From positions 1,178,001 through 1,242,000 of the forward strand of contig NZ_UGGU01000003.1 of assembly GCF_900450765.1 (NCBI RefSeq): a stretch of DNA of 64,000 nt, given 5' to 3'. Positions within the stretch are counted from its first letter, which is position 1. Every line of letters begins with the position of its first letter. This stretch comes from Fusobacterium necrogenes. Its GTDB lineage: Bacteria; Fusobacteriota; Fusobacteriia; Fusobacteriales; Fusobacteriaceae. Made by a program: the position numbers and the translations under genes. Under the pieces are notes generated by a model that had not been told where the DNA came from, made no database searches, and was given only the letters and a program-made list of their open reading frames with translations. Shown here in pieces: positions 27,852-37,837 of this stretch.

Positions 27852-27886
27852 TAGGCTATTACAAAATTTGTAATAGCCTATTTTTA
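27852..27886 (+). terminator. Terminator after pssA
   Basis: TAGGCTATTAC / GTAATAGCCTA stem around AAAATTT, followed by TTTTT. It separates pssA from rpoN. Confidence 0.85.
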
Positions 27887-27910
27887 ACTAAAATATGAGG
27901 GGGAGTTTAT

Positions 27911-29161
27911 TTGGATTTTTCTTTAAAGATTAAACAGGAAACAAAACTAATATTAACTAAAGAGATGAAAATTTCTATGAACATTTTACAAATGCCTTCG
28001 TCTCAATTAAAAGAATATCTAGAAAAAGAAGCTGTAACTAATCCAGCTATTGAAATAACATATAATAATTATAAATATAAAAACTTTAATGTTTCGTTAT
28101 CTAAAGATCAGTTTTCTCCTTTAGATTTTGTGAGTTATGAAGAAACACTTTTAGATTACTTAGAAGAACAACTTTGTTATTTAAAAATTCCATCTAAAAT
28201 TAAAAATATCTGTCTATTTATTATCAACAACCTTGATTCTAGAGGTTATCTTGCCACATCAAAATCAGAAATAAAAAATCTTTTAAATATAAATAGTCAA
28301 CAACTTAAAGAAGCCTTTGAAATTATCTATACTCTAGATCCTATAGGAATTGGAGCTGAAAATTTAAAAGATTGCTTAAAAATACAACTCACAAGTAAAA
28401 ATATCACTGATAAAATTTTATTCTTGCTTATTGATAATTATCTCGAAGATATAGCTAATCAAAACTTTTCCCTAATAGAGGCTAAATTAAATATCACTAA
28501 GGAAGATATTTTAAACTATTTGGATTTAATAAAAACCCTTTCTCCTATCCCTACTAGAGGATATACTGTTAATACCAATAATAACTACATAGTTCCAGAA
28601 GCTAAAATAGAGATTAAAAATGGCAAACTAACTTTCAAGATAAATGAAGATCTTATTCCTAAAATAAATATAAATAATTCCTATTTTAATAGCTCTTTTG
28701 CTAATAAAAATTCTATTACCACTGCTATTACTATAATGAAATGTTTAGAGAAAAGATATCAAACTCTCAGTAATATACTAGAACTACTTATCGTTAAACA
28801 AAAGGATTTTTTCTTTAAAGGGAAAAATTTCCTTCATTCTCTTGTTTTAAAAGATATTGCCAATAGTCTTAATTTACATGAATCAACTATTTCAAGAGCC
28901 ATAAAAGATAAATATTTAGATACTCCTCAAGGAATTATCTCTATAAAATCCCTTTTTATAGTAGATAGTAATTCTATAAAAATAAAAAAACTTTTAGAAG
29001 ATTTTATTAATTCTGAAGATAAAAAATCTCCTCTATCTGATGAAAAAATAACTTCTCTATTAAGAGAAAAAGGGTATTCTACAGCAAGAAGAACAGTAAC
29101 AAAATATAGAGTTGAATTAGGATTCAAATCTACTAGAGAAAGAAAAATAGGTGTTAAATAA
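27911..29161 (+). CDS. rpoN: RNA polymerase sigma-54 factor
   Basis: 416 residues with a TTG start preceded by GGGGGAG. Region I is Gln- and Leu-rich (LKIKQETKLILTKEMKISMN, ILQMPSSQLKEYLEKEA). The core-binding region follows, then the helix-turn-helix (DIANSLNLHESTISRAIKDK) and the diagnostic RpoN box ARRTVTKYR near the C-terminus. Sigma-54 directs transcription from GG/GC (-24/-12) promoters with AAA+ activators; no such activator gene is in the window. Slightly shorter than E. coli RpoN. Confidence 0.95.
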   Translation: MDFSLKIKQETKLILTKEMKISMNILQMPSSQLKEYLEKEAVTNPAIEITYNNYKYKNFNVSLSKDQFSPLDFVSYEETLLDYLEEQLCYLKIPSKIKNICLFIINNLDSRGYLATSKSEIKNLLNINSQQLKEAFEIIYTLDPIGIGAENLKDCLKIQLTSKNITDKILFLLIDNYLEDIANQNFSLIEAKLNITKEDILNYLDLIKTLSPIPTRGYTVNTNNNYIVPEAKIEIKNGKLTFKINEDLIPKININNSYFNSSFANKNSITTAITIMKCLEKRYQTLSNILELLIVKQKDFFFKGKNFLHSLVLKDIANSLNLHESTISRAIKDKYLDTPQGIISIKSLFIVDSNSIKIKKLLEDFINSEDKKSPLSDEKITSLLREKGYSTARRTVTKYRVELGFKSTRERKIGVK

Positions 29162-29172
29162 CACCTATTTTT
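29143..29172. terminator. Bidirectional terminator embedded in both stop codons
   Basis: AAAAATAGGTG / CACCTATTTTT stem with 8-nt loop. The rpoN stop (29159-29161) lies in the loop and the convergent MerR stop (29165-29167) in one arm, so one hairpin closes both genes within a 3-bp gap. Confidence 0.75.
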
Positions 29173-29986
29173 TAACTATTGGAACCTTTATGATATACAT
29201 AACATCCAATGGATTTTTTTCAAATGCTGGTCCAGACAATATATGAATAATTGTATCCCCTACTATCTTAAGATTATTATTTTCTATCCACTTTATAGTT
29301 TTTTCAATATTTTTTCCTATATCCACAAATTTAGTTTGACATACTATGCAGACATACTTCTGCTTTAAATAATGACATCTTTTATCATATCCTTCATAAT
29401 CTTTCAAAAATATTAATCTATCATAGAAATAACTTTTTTTCTTTAATTCTACTTTTTTTACTGTAAAAGCAAACATTCCAGCAGGAATAAACATCTCTTC
29501 TATAGAGATTAAATATTTATTTATTTCTTTAAAAGCTTTAGATATACCTTCACCTTTCATATTTTTATCAATATCTGAATATATCCCTCGTATTTCTTCT
29601 TCCTTAATAAAAAATTTATCTATATTATTTTCTAAATCTATGAGATATTTCATTTGAATAGCATTTTCCTTCAGCTCTTTTTCTAAATTTTGAAGTCTTA
29701 CTATTTCCAATTGAGTTTGTTCTATCATTTTATCTATCAAATTTAAAGTATGAGAATAGCTAACATTTTCTAAATAACTTTTTATTTTAGCATTACTAAA
29801 TCCTAACTTTTTTAGATGAACTATCATCTTAATAATAGGAATCTGAAAAAATCTATAATATCTATAATTGGTTTTTTCGTCTTTATAGCTTGGAGATATT
29901 ATCCCTTCATTATCGTAGTATCTCAAAGTTGAAATTGCCAATTTAGTTATCTTAGAAACCTCCCCTATTGTCAAATAATCTTCCAT
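29165..29986 (-). CDS. MerR-family regulator (BltR/BmrR-like)
   Basis: 273 residues. The MerR DNA-binding domain is clear (YLTIGEVSKITKLAISTLRY, then NYRYYRFFQIPIIKMIVHLK). A dimerisation coiled coil spans about 80-125, and a C-terminal effector domain of the GyrI-like type (about 150-273) is suited to binding hydrophobic drugs. It is the third gene of the MFP-RND-MerR operon, 15 bp after the pump, so it probably senses pump substrates. No MerR-style 19-bp promoter spacer was found upstream of the operon. Confidence 0.88.
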   Translation of the reverse strand: MEDYLTIGEVSKITKLAISTLRYYDNEGIISPSYKDEKTNYRYYRFFQIPIIKMIVHLKKLGFSNAKIKSYLENVSYSHTLNLIDKMIEQTQLEIVRLQNLEKELKENAIQMKYLIDLENNIDKFFIKEEEIRGIYSDIDKNMKGEGISKAFKEINKYLISIEEMFIPAGMFAFTVKKVELKKKSYFYDRLIFLKDYEGYDKRCHYLKQKYVCIVCQTKFVDIGKNIEKTIKWIENNNLKIVGDTIIHILSGPAFEKNPLDVMYIIKVPIVKK

Positions 29987-30001
29987 ACTACCCCTTTCTT
30001 A

Positions 30002-33000
30002 TCAGCTTTTGTTTTGAATTTTTAATTTTTTTATAAAACTTGTAAAATCATCTATTAAATAATAAAATACAGGTATTACTACTAATGTTAGTAATGTTGC
30101 AGTAGAAAGTCCAAATACCACTACAAATGACATTCCCTTATACATCTCTGAACCCTCTCCATTACTAAACATAAGTGGTAGCATTCCAAGTACAGTAGTA
30201 AGTGTTGTCATAAGTATTGGACGAAGTCTTGTTCTTCCAGAAGTTATTATAGCTTTATTTTTACTATCTCCTGCCTCTCTTCTAAGATTGATAAAATCTA
30301 TCAACACAATAGCATTATTTACAACTATACCAGCTAGCATTACAAATCCTACTGATACCATAGCATCTATACTTAGCCCAGCTCCATAGAGAGCATAGAA
30401 AGCTCCTGTAGTAGAAAGTGGAATAGAAAGTATTATTATAAATGGCATAATAAATGACTCAAATTGCCATACTAAAATAAAATAGATCAGGAATATTGCT
30501 ATTCCGAAAGTATAGATTAATTGTTCACTCATCTCTGCCATATCAGCACTCTTACCACCATATCCATAGGTTACACTGTCTGGTTTTCCCATCTCTTCTA
30601 AAGTTTCCACTATCATATTTTGTGCTGTTTTTAAATCTAGGTTATCATCAAGATTAGCATATAATACTATTTTCTTTCTCTTATCTTTTTTCTCCAATTT
30701 AGATGGTCCTTCTTCTATTTTAAAAGTAGCTACATCTGAAATCTTTATATTTTTTCCGTTAGGTAAAGTTATTCTAGAATCTAAAATATATTGAGTAGAC
30801 TCTCTGTATATTTGTTGAAGTTTTAATGTTACATCTATCTCATCATTATCACTATTTATTTTTATTGGAACTCCACCTTGTATCTGTACCTGTATCATAC
30901 GAGCTATATCACTTATTTTCAACCCATAGTACTCTGCTTTCTCTCTATCTATATAGAATTTTCCCTCTGGTTTTCCACCTTCAAAAGAGGTAGTTACATC
31001 TTTTATTCCATCTATTTTAGATACTCTATCTTTTAATTCTGAAATTATAGATTGAAGTTGTATTTCATTATCTGAATATAGCTCGAACTCTAAGTCATAT
31101 ATTCCCCTCACTCCAAATTTATATCCTGGAGTTACAGTTATCTCCACATCTGGTATATCTACATAGACTTTTCTCAGCTCTCTTAAGATATCACTCATAG
31201 ATTTATCCCTAGTAGTTTTCAATCCTCCATTAATATTTAAAATAGCTCTAGCTCCACTTCCAGAAACAGTAAAATCTTTTACAAAGTCAAAACTCTTAAC
31301 TCTCTCCTCTAAAATCTTAGCTATTCTATCTCCTTTATTTACATCAGCTCCAGATGGTAGCTTTGCCACTACAGCAAATCTTCCCTCGTCCACAGTAGGA
31401 ATAAATCTTCCTCCTAATTTACTTCCTACATATAACGAACCTAAGAAAAGTACTGTCATTATTACCACAACTATTCCTCTTCTTCTCACTGCCCACTTAA
31501 GTAGTACCACATACCATTTTCTTAAAGATTTTAAAAATTTTCCCTCTGAATTAAGATTTTTATTCTCATTCATTATCTTACTAGATATCATAGGTACAAA
31601 GGTAAGTGATATCACTAAAGAAGCTAACAATGAGTATGAGATAGCATAACACAGATTATTGAACTGCTCTTTAGCAAGCCCCTCTTGGAATACTAAAGGT
31701 AGAAAAGCTGCAACAGTAGTCAGTGTAGAAGCAAGTACAGGTAAAGCCATCTCCTCTGCTCCATCTCTAGCTGCTGCTACTCTATTTTTCCCTAACTCTG
31801 ATATATGTCTAAATATATTATCTACAACAACAACCGAGTTATCTACTAGCATTCCTATTCCTAGAGATAATCCCATTAAAGACATCAGATTTAAAGTTAT
31901 CCCTTGAGCATTTAATAGGAAAAATGTAAATATTACAGATATTGGAATTGCAGTAGCTATAATAAGTGTAGCTGATATACTTTTTAAAAATACAAAAAGT
32001 ATTCCAGAAGCTAGTAAAAGTCCCATTATTCCACTAGACTGAACATTTTTTATAGAGTTCATTATAGTTATAGATGAATCAAACTCATAGTTCATAACTG
32101 TATTGATAGGAAATGAGCCCTTAGCTTGCTCCATTACTTTTTTTACATTTTTTACTATTCCAACTGCATTTCCTTCATCTGTTTTAGAAACTATTACAAC
32201 TATATTTTCTTTTCCATTTTTTCTACTTACAGAACTTCTATCTTTAGGGGAGATTTTTATATCTGCTATATCCTTTAATTTTAAAATATGACCATCTCTA
32301 TTCAAAAGTACTATCTCTTTAATCTCATCAGCTCTCTCTATCTCAGCTTCTACTTTGATTAAGTACTCTTTCTCTCCCTCTCTAAGTATCCCTCCTGGAA
32401 TATTTACACTGGCACTAGCCATCTTGTTATATACATCCATAATACCTAGATTGTAGTTTTCTAATTTATCTGGATCTACTACTACTGCTACCTCTTGCTC
32501 TCTTCCTCCAAATACCTCTATCTCTGATACTCCCTCTATTCTCTCTAGCATAGGTTTAAGAGTGCTTTCCACATAACTTCTCATCTCTACTAAATCACCA
32601 CCGGCCATAGAAAAAGTAATAGCTGGAACATCAGAGGATGAACTTTTTCTTATTGTTGGTTCGTCCATATCCTCTGGGAATTTTTTTCTTATTTGATTTA
32701 TCTCATTTTGTATCAAAGTTATTTTTGTTTCTACATCAGTACCATATTTAAATTTTACATATATCATTGAGGTTTCAGCTGTTGATTCAGAGCTGTACTC
32801 TGTTATTCCCTCAACATTAGGTAGTACCTCTTCTATTTTTCTAGTTATCATCTTATCCATATCAGATGGAGTTGCCCCATCCCACTTTACTCTTATTCTT
32901 ACAGTAGGTCTATTTATATTTGGCATCATCTCCACTGGCATCTTTTTTAGTCCTAGATAACCAAAAAATATCATAGAGATTAGGAACATTATTGTAGTAG

Positions 33001-33037
33001 CTGGCTTTCTTATTGAAAATTCTGGTATCGATTTCAT
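30002..33037 (-). CDS. RND efflux transporter, HAE1/AcrB-like (pump 1)
   Basis: 1011 residues, proton-driven inner-membrane pump. N-terminal segment FSIRKPATTIMFLISMIF, porter domains, then GLSLGIGMLVDNSVVVVDNI with the transmembrane Asp residues used for proton relay. A second repeat (VSVGFVMLAGIVVNNAIVLI and TSGRTRLRPILMTTLTTVLG) completes the two-fold structure. The gene starts 1 bp after its membrane-fusion partner. There is no outer-membrane factor in this operon, so it may share the TolC-like protein at 38959. Confidence 0.95.
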   Translation of the reverse strand: MKSIPEFSIRKPATTIMFLISMIFFGYLGLKKMPVEMMPNINRPTVRIRVKWDGATPSDMDKMITRKIEEVLPNVEGITEYSSESTAETSMIYVKFKYGTDVETKITLIQNEINQIRKKFPEDMDEPTIRKSSSSDVPAITFSMAGGDLVEMRSYVESTLKPMLERIEGVSEIEVFGGREQEVAVVVDPDKLENYNLGIMDVYNKMASASVNIPGGILREGEKEYLIKVEAEIERADEIKEIVLLNRDGHILKLKDIADIKISPKDRSSVSRKNGKENIVVIVSKTDEGNAVGIVKNVKKVMEQAKGSFPINTVMNYEFDSSITIMNSIKNVQSSGIMGLLLASGILFVFLKSISATLIIATAIPISVIFTFFLLNAQGITLNLMSLMGLSLGIGMLVDNSVVVVDNIFRHISELGKNRVAAARDGAEEMALPVLASTLTTVAAFLPLVFQEGLAKEQFNNLCYAISYSLLASLVISLTFVPMISSKIMNENKNLNSEGKFLKSLRKWYVVLLKWAVRRRGIVVVIMTVLFLGSLYVGSKLGGRFIPTVDEGRFAVVAKLPSGADVNKGDRIAKILEERVKSFDFVKDFTVSGSGARAILNINGGLKTTRDKSMSDILRELRKVYVDIPDVEITVTPGYKFGVRGIYDLEFELYSDNEIQLQSIISELKDRVSKIDGIKDVTTSFEGGKPEGKFYIDREKAEYYGLKISDIARMIQVQIQGGVPIKINSDNDEIDVTLKLQQIYRESTQYILDSRITLPNGKNIKISDVATFKIEEGPSKLEKKDKRKKIVLYANLDDNLDLKTAQNMIVETLEEMGKPDSVTYGYGGKSADMAEMSEQLIYTFGIAIFLIYFILVWQFESFIMPFIIILSIPLSTTGAFYALYGAGLSIDAMVSVGFVMLAGIVVNNAIVLIDFINLRREAGDSKNKAIITSGRTRLRPILMTTLTTVLGMLPLMFSNGEGSEMYKGMSFVVVFGLSTATLLTLVVIPVFYYLIDDFTSFIKKLKIQNKS

Positions 33038-33038
33038 A

Positions 33039-34100
33039 CTAATTCTCCTTTACCTTATCATTATTATTTAATAGATATTGTCCCTCTACTACCACTCTAT
33101 CTCCAGCTTTGTAATCTTCAAACTCTATCAGTTGCATATCTCCAATAGTTTCTTTAGGTGTTACTCTATATATTGTAGCTTTTCCCTCTCTCACTATAGC
33201 TATATATGAGTATAAATCCTTTATCATAACAGCTTTAGTAGGAACAAAGATACCACTTACCTCTCCCTGTTCTAAATTTACCTTTGCATACATTCCCTTT
33301 AAAATTTTATTATCTCCATTATCTACTAATAATCTTAAAGAGTATTTTTTACTATTACTATCAGAGCTTAGATTTATCTCACTTATTACTCCCTCTCTAC
33401 TTATTCCAAGTTCCTCTATATATATTTCAGCCTTATTCCCTAGCTCACTATATTTTATATCTTTTCCAGAGATAGCTATATCCACTTCCATCTTAGAACT
33501 ATCTACAATAGTTACTATCTCTTTCCCACTCTCTACTCTCTCATATTTTTTTACAAACAGATCTGTTATTACTCCATCTATTTTAGATATGATTCTCAAT
33601 CTATCATAATCATCTTTAGCTTTTAAAAATTTCCCCTCTGCTATTTTTAAATCTCCCTGTGCTGTTTCATATCTATTTTTTACAGCTAAATAATCATTTT
33701 CAGATATTATCTCTTTTTCATAGAGCTTTTTATATTTCTCAAAACTAATCTTCTCAGTTGAATATGTAGATTTTGCCTTTAAAAGTTGACCCTGTGCCTC
33801 AAAAAAACTTGCTTCTACATCTGCATTAGATATTCTAGCTATTACTTCCCCTTTTTTTACTTTATCTCCATTTTTAAAATATATCTCTTCAATATCCCCA
33901 CCTGTAGTAGTAATTATTTTCATTTCCGATCGAGGTTTTAACTCTCCATTGTAATTCTTTATATTGGTTATACTTTTCTTACCTAAATTTATACTTTTAA
34001 TAATTTTTATATTTTCTTTTTTATTATTAGCCATCTGGCTCTTCTCACCACTACAACCAATAATAATAGTCAAAATTAATAACATTACTATCCCTTTCAC
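33039..34100 (-). CDS. RND periplasmic adaptor (membrane-fusion) lipoprotein, pump 1
   Basis: 353 residues from a GTG at 34100, which has GGAGG eight bases ahead; the TTG at 34115 contains that ribosome site and is rejected. Lipobox TIIIGCSG (Cys near 15) predicts an inner-membrane lipoprotein. Order: lipoyl halves (ITTTGGDIEEIYFKNGDKVK and GVITDLFVKKYERVESGKEI) around an alpha hairpin (about 100-155), beta barrel and membrane-proximal domain (FVPTKAVMIKDLYSYIAIV). First gene of the MFP-RND-MerR operon under a candidate response-regulator box. Confidence 0.92.
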   Translation of the reverse strand: MKGIVMLLILTIIIGCSGEKSQMANNKKENIKIIKSINLGKKSITNIKNYNGELKPRSEMKIITTTGGDIEEIYFKNGDKVKKGEVIARISNADVEASFFEAQGQLLKAKSTYSTEKISFEKYKKLYEKEIISENDYLAVKNRYETAQGDLKIAEGKFLKAKDDYDRLRIISKIDGVITDLFVKKYERVESGKEIVTIVDSSKMEVDIAISGKDIKYSELGNKAEIYIEELGISREGVISEINLSSDSNSKKYSLRLLVDNGDNKILKGMYAKVNLEQGEVSGIFVPTKAVMIKDLYSYIAIVREGKATIYRVTPKETIGDMQLIEFEDYKAGDRVVVEGQYLLNNNDKVKEN

Positions 34101-34125
34101 TATAATCCCCTCCAAGTATTTTCTT

Positions 34126-34160
34126 TTTATAATCTTAGCACAATCTATTCACAATGTAAA
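34126..34160 (-). promoter_or_regulatory. Promoter region of pump 1 with response-regulator box
   Basis: On the minus strand ATTGTGA (34149-34155), N4, ATTGTGC (34138-34144) forms an 11-bp-phased direct repeat. TATAAA follows at 34126-34131, 6 bp after the repeat. An alternative promoter TTTACA-N17-TAAGAT (34155-34160 / 34132-34137) overlaps. The repeat matches the one ahead of the response regulator at 43033. Confidence 0.55.
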
Positions 34161-34271
34161 TGAAAGATTTCAAATGTAATGTATTATTAGCTTATTTTTA
34201 TGTCCTCAATATGTCAAATATAAAAATTTATAAATCTTTTATTAAATATAAAAAATAATATTTTTAATAAC

Positions 34272-34317
34272 AAAAAAGGAGAAATATTTTACTTTTTAGT
34301 AAAATTTTCTCCTTTTT
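34272..34317 (-). terminator. Terminator after the pump 2 operon
   Basis: A nearly perfect stem of about 19 bp, AAAAAGGAGAAA... pairing with ...TTTCTCCTTTTT, centred on the ACTTTTTAGT loop. It lies about 40 bp past the 128-residue gene, with A/T tracts both sides. Confidence 0.8.
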
Positions 34318-34356
34318 CTTTACTAATTTTAATATAAGAAATCTGATTAGAAAATA

Positions 34357-34743
34357 TTATTTTTTCTTTTTATTTTTTAATTTTTCAAGTAGTTCTTCAT
34401 CTATTTCTACGCTACCTTCTCTAGATATATCAGGAATAGTTCTTTCCATAGGAATTACTCCTATTCCCATTACTATCTCATATGGTAATGAGACTCTAAA
34501 AGTTTTTAACATTTTTAACATATTTTCTATCTTATCTCCTGGAAGAGTAAGCAAAAATATACAATCTGTTCCTGGCCATATTTGAGTATTTTTGTGCTTT
34601 AATTTTTCACTCCAAACACTCTCTACCTTTCTTTGGACTGTATATAAATGGAAATGAATATCTTCAAAAAACTCTTCCAACATCGCTTTATGTGACTCAT
34701 TGATATAAATCATCATCATTTTATAGTTATCAAAATTATTCAT
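34357..34743 (-). CDS. PG0541-like transporter-associated small protein
   Basis: 128 residues. It resembles the PG0541-type proteins found beside RND pumps in anaerobes, possibly with a PII-like alpha/beta fold (MMIYINESHKAMLEEFFEDI, WPGTDCIFLLTLPGDKIENM). There is no signal peptide, so it is cytoplasmic. Function is unknown; close coupling to the pump (15 bp gap) suggests a regulator or assembly helper. It ends in a basic tail (KLKNKKKK) before a terminator. Confidence 0.7.
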   Translation of the reverse strand: MNNFDNYKMMMIYINESHKAMLEEFFEDIHFHLYTVQRKVESVWSEKLKHKNTQIWPGTDCIFLLTLPGDKIENMLKMLKTFRVSLPYEIVMGIGVIPMERTIPDISREGSVEIDEELLEKLKNKKKK

Positions 34744-34758
34744 ATATCATTCCCCCGT

Positions 34759-37700
34759 TTAATTATTTATTTTTTTTAGAAAAATTTTTTTTATAAACTT
34801 TCTAATTTTCTCAATAAAATCTTCAACTATTGTAAATAATATAGGTATAATAACCAAAGTCAATAAAGTTGAGAATGTTAATCCACACATTACTGTTATT
34901 GCCATCCCTCTATATATCTCTGACCCTTCCCCTATTCCTAAAGATAATGGCAACATTCCTAATACTGTTGTCATCGTTGTCATTAATATTGGTCTAAGTC
35001 TTGTTCTACAAGATTCTATGACTGCTTCTGTTCTAGTACTACCTCTTTCTATTGTAAGTTGTATAAAATCAATAAGTACGATAGCATTGTTTACAACAAC
35101 TCCAGCAAGAAGTATCATCCCTATCATAACCATTACATTAACAGCTTGTCCAAATACTATTAACCCCCAAATAATACCTACTAATGCTAAAGGGATAGAA
35201 CCAATTATGATAAATGGTAACAAAAAATTTTCAAATTGTGCTGCTAGCAATGCATAAATCAAAAATATTGATATTCCTAAAGCTAATCCTAATTGACTAA
35301 CTGAATTATTTAAATTTTCAGAGTCTCCACCCCATCTATATGACACTGAAGCAGGAGGATTTGAATTATTAAATGCTTTCACCATTTCATCTTGTATAGC
35401 TTTCGTTCCTACACCATTATCATTAGCAGAAACAGTTACACTATATATCCTATCAGTTTTATTAATCTCTGAAGATCCTTCAGCATATACTATATCAACT
35501 ATATCAGAGACCTTAATAAATTTATTATCCCCTATTTTTATATTTATATTTTGAATATCATTAATATCCCTTCTTTTATCTTTAGGAAGTCTAACTAATA
35601 CATCTATTTCTTCTGTTCCTGTTTTTACTGTAACAGTATCTCCTCTGTTTCCTCCTAATATTGAATAACTCAATATTTGTCCTACTGTTGTTGGATCTAC
35701 TCCATAGCTTTTTATTTTCTCTCTATTTAATACTATTCTTGCCTCTACGTTACCTGGATCCAATGTCGATTTTATATCTACAGCTCCAGGATATTCTTTT
35801 AATCTATTTATTACATTATTTCCAACTATTTTTAACTCTTCTAAATTTGCGCCAACTATATTAAACTCAACATCTCTAGATGGAGATCTCATTGAAAATT
35901 CTTCTGACATACTAATTCTTGTATCTGGTATTTTTTCAACTGCTGGCCTGATTTTATTCATTATTTCAAAAACAGAAATATCTCTAGTATCTTTTTTTCC
36001 TACATCTACGTTTACTGATAATTGATCATTTTGGACCACTGTAAAGAAAAATTTAGTATTCTCTTCCTTTTGAACTATATCTTCTATTTGATTAGCAATA
36101 GATATTGACTTTTCTAAATCTAAACCTTTACCTAATTCTACAGCTATTGAATATCTTCCTTTATCTTGTTTAGGAAAAAATTCCATTTTTAAGAATTTTG
36201 GGCCTATCATTATAGAAATTAAAAATAAAACAATTGAAATTCCTACAGTTTTTAATCTATTATGAAGTGCCCAATTAATAAGTTTCATATAATTATTTTT
36301 TACTGTACTAAATATTTTCCCTTCCGTAGTAATATTTACCTTATTATTTAAAAACCTACTTGCTAGCATTGGTATTAATGTCAATGAAACTAGTAATGCT
36401 GCTATATTAGAATAAATAATAGAGTATGATAAATCTCTAAATATTTCTCTAGCAATACCTGGTATAAATAATATAGGTATAAATACTACCATTGTTGTAA
36501 GTGCTGATGCTATAACTGATAGTGTTACTTCTGTAGCTCCATTTTCAGATGCTTCCATTACTGGAGAGTGCAACTCTGTCATATGACGATAAATATTATC
36601 AACAACAACAACAGAGTTATCTGTAAGCATTCCTACTCCTATCGATAATCCCATAAGAGAGATTAGATTAAGAGAAGTCCCATTTAATGCTAAAAAAGCA
36701 AATGTGAAAATTATCGCCACTGGTAAAGCTACAGAAACCAATACTGTAGCTCTAATATTTTTTAAAAATAGTAACAATACTATAGTAGCCAATATAAGCC
36801 CTTGCACAGCATTTCCACTAACACTCGATATTGAACTTTCAATATCTTCTGAAGAATCCATTAAAACTTGATATTCTGTTCCTGGAGGCATAACTGATCT
36901 CAAACTTTCTACAGCTTTACTAGCTGCTTGATTTAACTCTATTGTACTTCCATCTGCTGATTTTTCAATAGCTACTGGTATAGCTTCTTTTCCTGACAAA
37001 AATCCCTTATTAGTAAAATCTTCTGTTGTTAATACTATATTCGCTACATCTGATAATTTTAATGTATTTCCATTACTTTTAATTATCATATTTTCATATT
37101 CATCTATATAATTTAACTCTCCCATAAATCTAGCTATTATATTCTTATTTCCAGTTTGAATTGTTCCTAAAGGAAGGTTTTTACTAGACATTGAAATCAG
37201 ATTATATAACTCTACTGGTGATAAATTATATGCTGCTAATTTATCGCTATCAAACTGAATTTGTAGCTGTTTATCTGGATTTCCAAATACATTTACTTGA
37301 CCAATTCCAGTTAAACTTTCTAGTTTTGGAGTTAAATACTCTACTATAAAAGTACTAAGTTCATTTCTATTTTCTGCCGAAAACATCATTATCATGGTCA
37401 AATTTCCTGCACCTGCATCAACTTTTCTTGCTACTGGTGTTCCTGCATCATCTGGTAAATCATTCGATATTTTAGAAAGTTCCCTTTGTATTTCTGTAGT
37501 TTTTTCATCCGCATCAATTCCAAAATTAAACTCTACAACCACTGTTGATTTTTCAAATGTAGATGTTGATGATATCTTATCTATACCTTCTACATTTGGA
37601 AGTATCTCTTCTATCTTTTTAGTTATCTGTGTTTCTACGTCTTCAGCTACTGCTCCACTCCATGTAGTACTAATAGTTACCACTGGAATTTCCATATTTG

Positions 37701-37812
37701 GTAGTAACTCTGATTTCATTGAAAACATTGCCATTAAACCTATGAACATCATTGAAATCATAACCATGGTTGTAGCAACTGGTCTACGTATTGACAAACC
37801 TGCTAATGTCAT
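34759..37812 (-). CDS. RND efflux transporter, HAE1/AcrB-like (pump 2)
   Basis: 1017 residues. LSIRRPVATTMVMISMMF at the N-terminus, GLSIGVGMLTDNSVVVVDNI in the membrane proton-relay region, and GMILLAGVVVNNAIVLIDFI with ESCRTRLRPILMTTMTTVLG in the second half. Clearly a paralog of pump 1, with the same domain order. It lies 25 bp after its adaptor in the TetR-TolC-MFP-RND-PG0541 operon. Substrates are unknown; HAE1 pumps export drugs, bile salts or detergents. Confidence 0.95.
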   Translation of the reverse strand: MTLAGLSIRRPVATTMVMISMMFIGLMAMFSMKSELLPNMEIPVVTISTTWSGAVAEDVETQITKKIEEILPNVEGIDKISSTSTFEKSTVVVEFNFGIDADEKTTEIQRELSKISNDLPDDAGTPVARKVDAGAGNLTMIMMFSAENRNELSTFIVEYLTPKLESLTGIGQVNVFGNPDKQLQIQFDSDKLAAYNLSPVELYNLISMSSKNLPLGTIQTGNKNIIARFMGELNYIDEYENMIIKSNGNTLKLSDVANIVLTTEDFTNKGFLSGKEAIPVAIEKSADGSTIELNQAASKAVESLRSVMPPGTEYQVLMDSSEDIESSISSVSGNAVQGLILATIVLLLFLKNIRATVLVSVALPVAIIFTFAFLALNGTSLNLISLMGLSIGVGMLTDNSVVVVDNIYRHMTELHSPVMEASENGATEVTLSVIASALTTMVVFIPILFIPGIAREIFRDLSYSIIYSNIAALLVSLTLIPMLASRFLNNKVNITTEGKIFSTVKNNYMKLINWALHNRLKTVGISIVLFLISIMIGPKFLKMEFFPKQDKGRYSIAVELGKGLDLEKSISIANQIEDIVQKEENTKFFFTVVQNDQLSVNVDVGKKDTRDISVFEIMNKIRPAVEKIPDTRISMSEEFSMRSPSRDVEFNIVGANLEELKIVGNNVINRLKEYPGAVDIKSTLDPGNVEARIVLNREKIKSYGVDPTTVGQILSYSILGGNRGDTVTVKTGTEEIDVLVRLPKDKRRDINDIQNINIKIGDNKFIKVSDIVDIVYAEGSSEINKTDRIYSVTVSANDNGVGTKAIQDEMVKAFNNSNPPASVSYRWGGDSENLNNSVSQLGLALGISIFLIYALLAAQFENFLLPFIIIGSIPLALVGIIWGLIVFGQAVNVMVMIGMILLAGVVVNNAIVLIDFIQLTIERGSTRTEAVIESCRTRLRPILMTTMTTVLGMLPLSLGIGEGSEIYRGMAITVMCGLTFSTLLTLVIIPILFTIVEDFIEKIRKFIKKIFLKKINN

Positions 37813-37837
37813 TTATTGTCACCTCATCATTTTTTAA

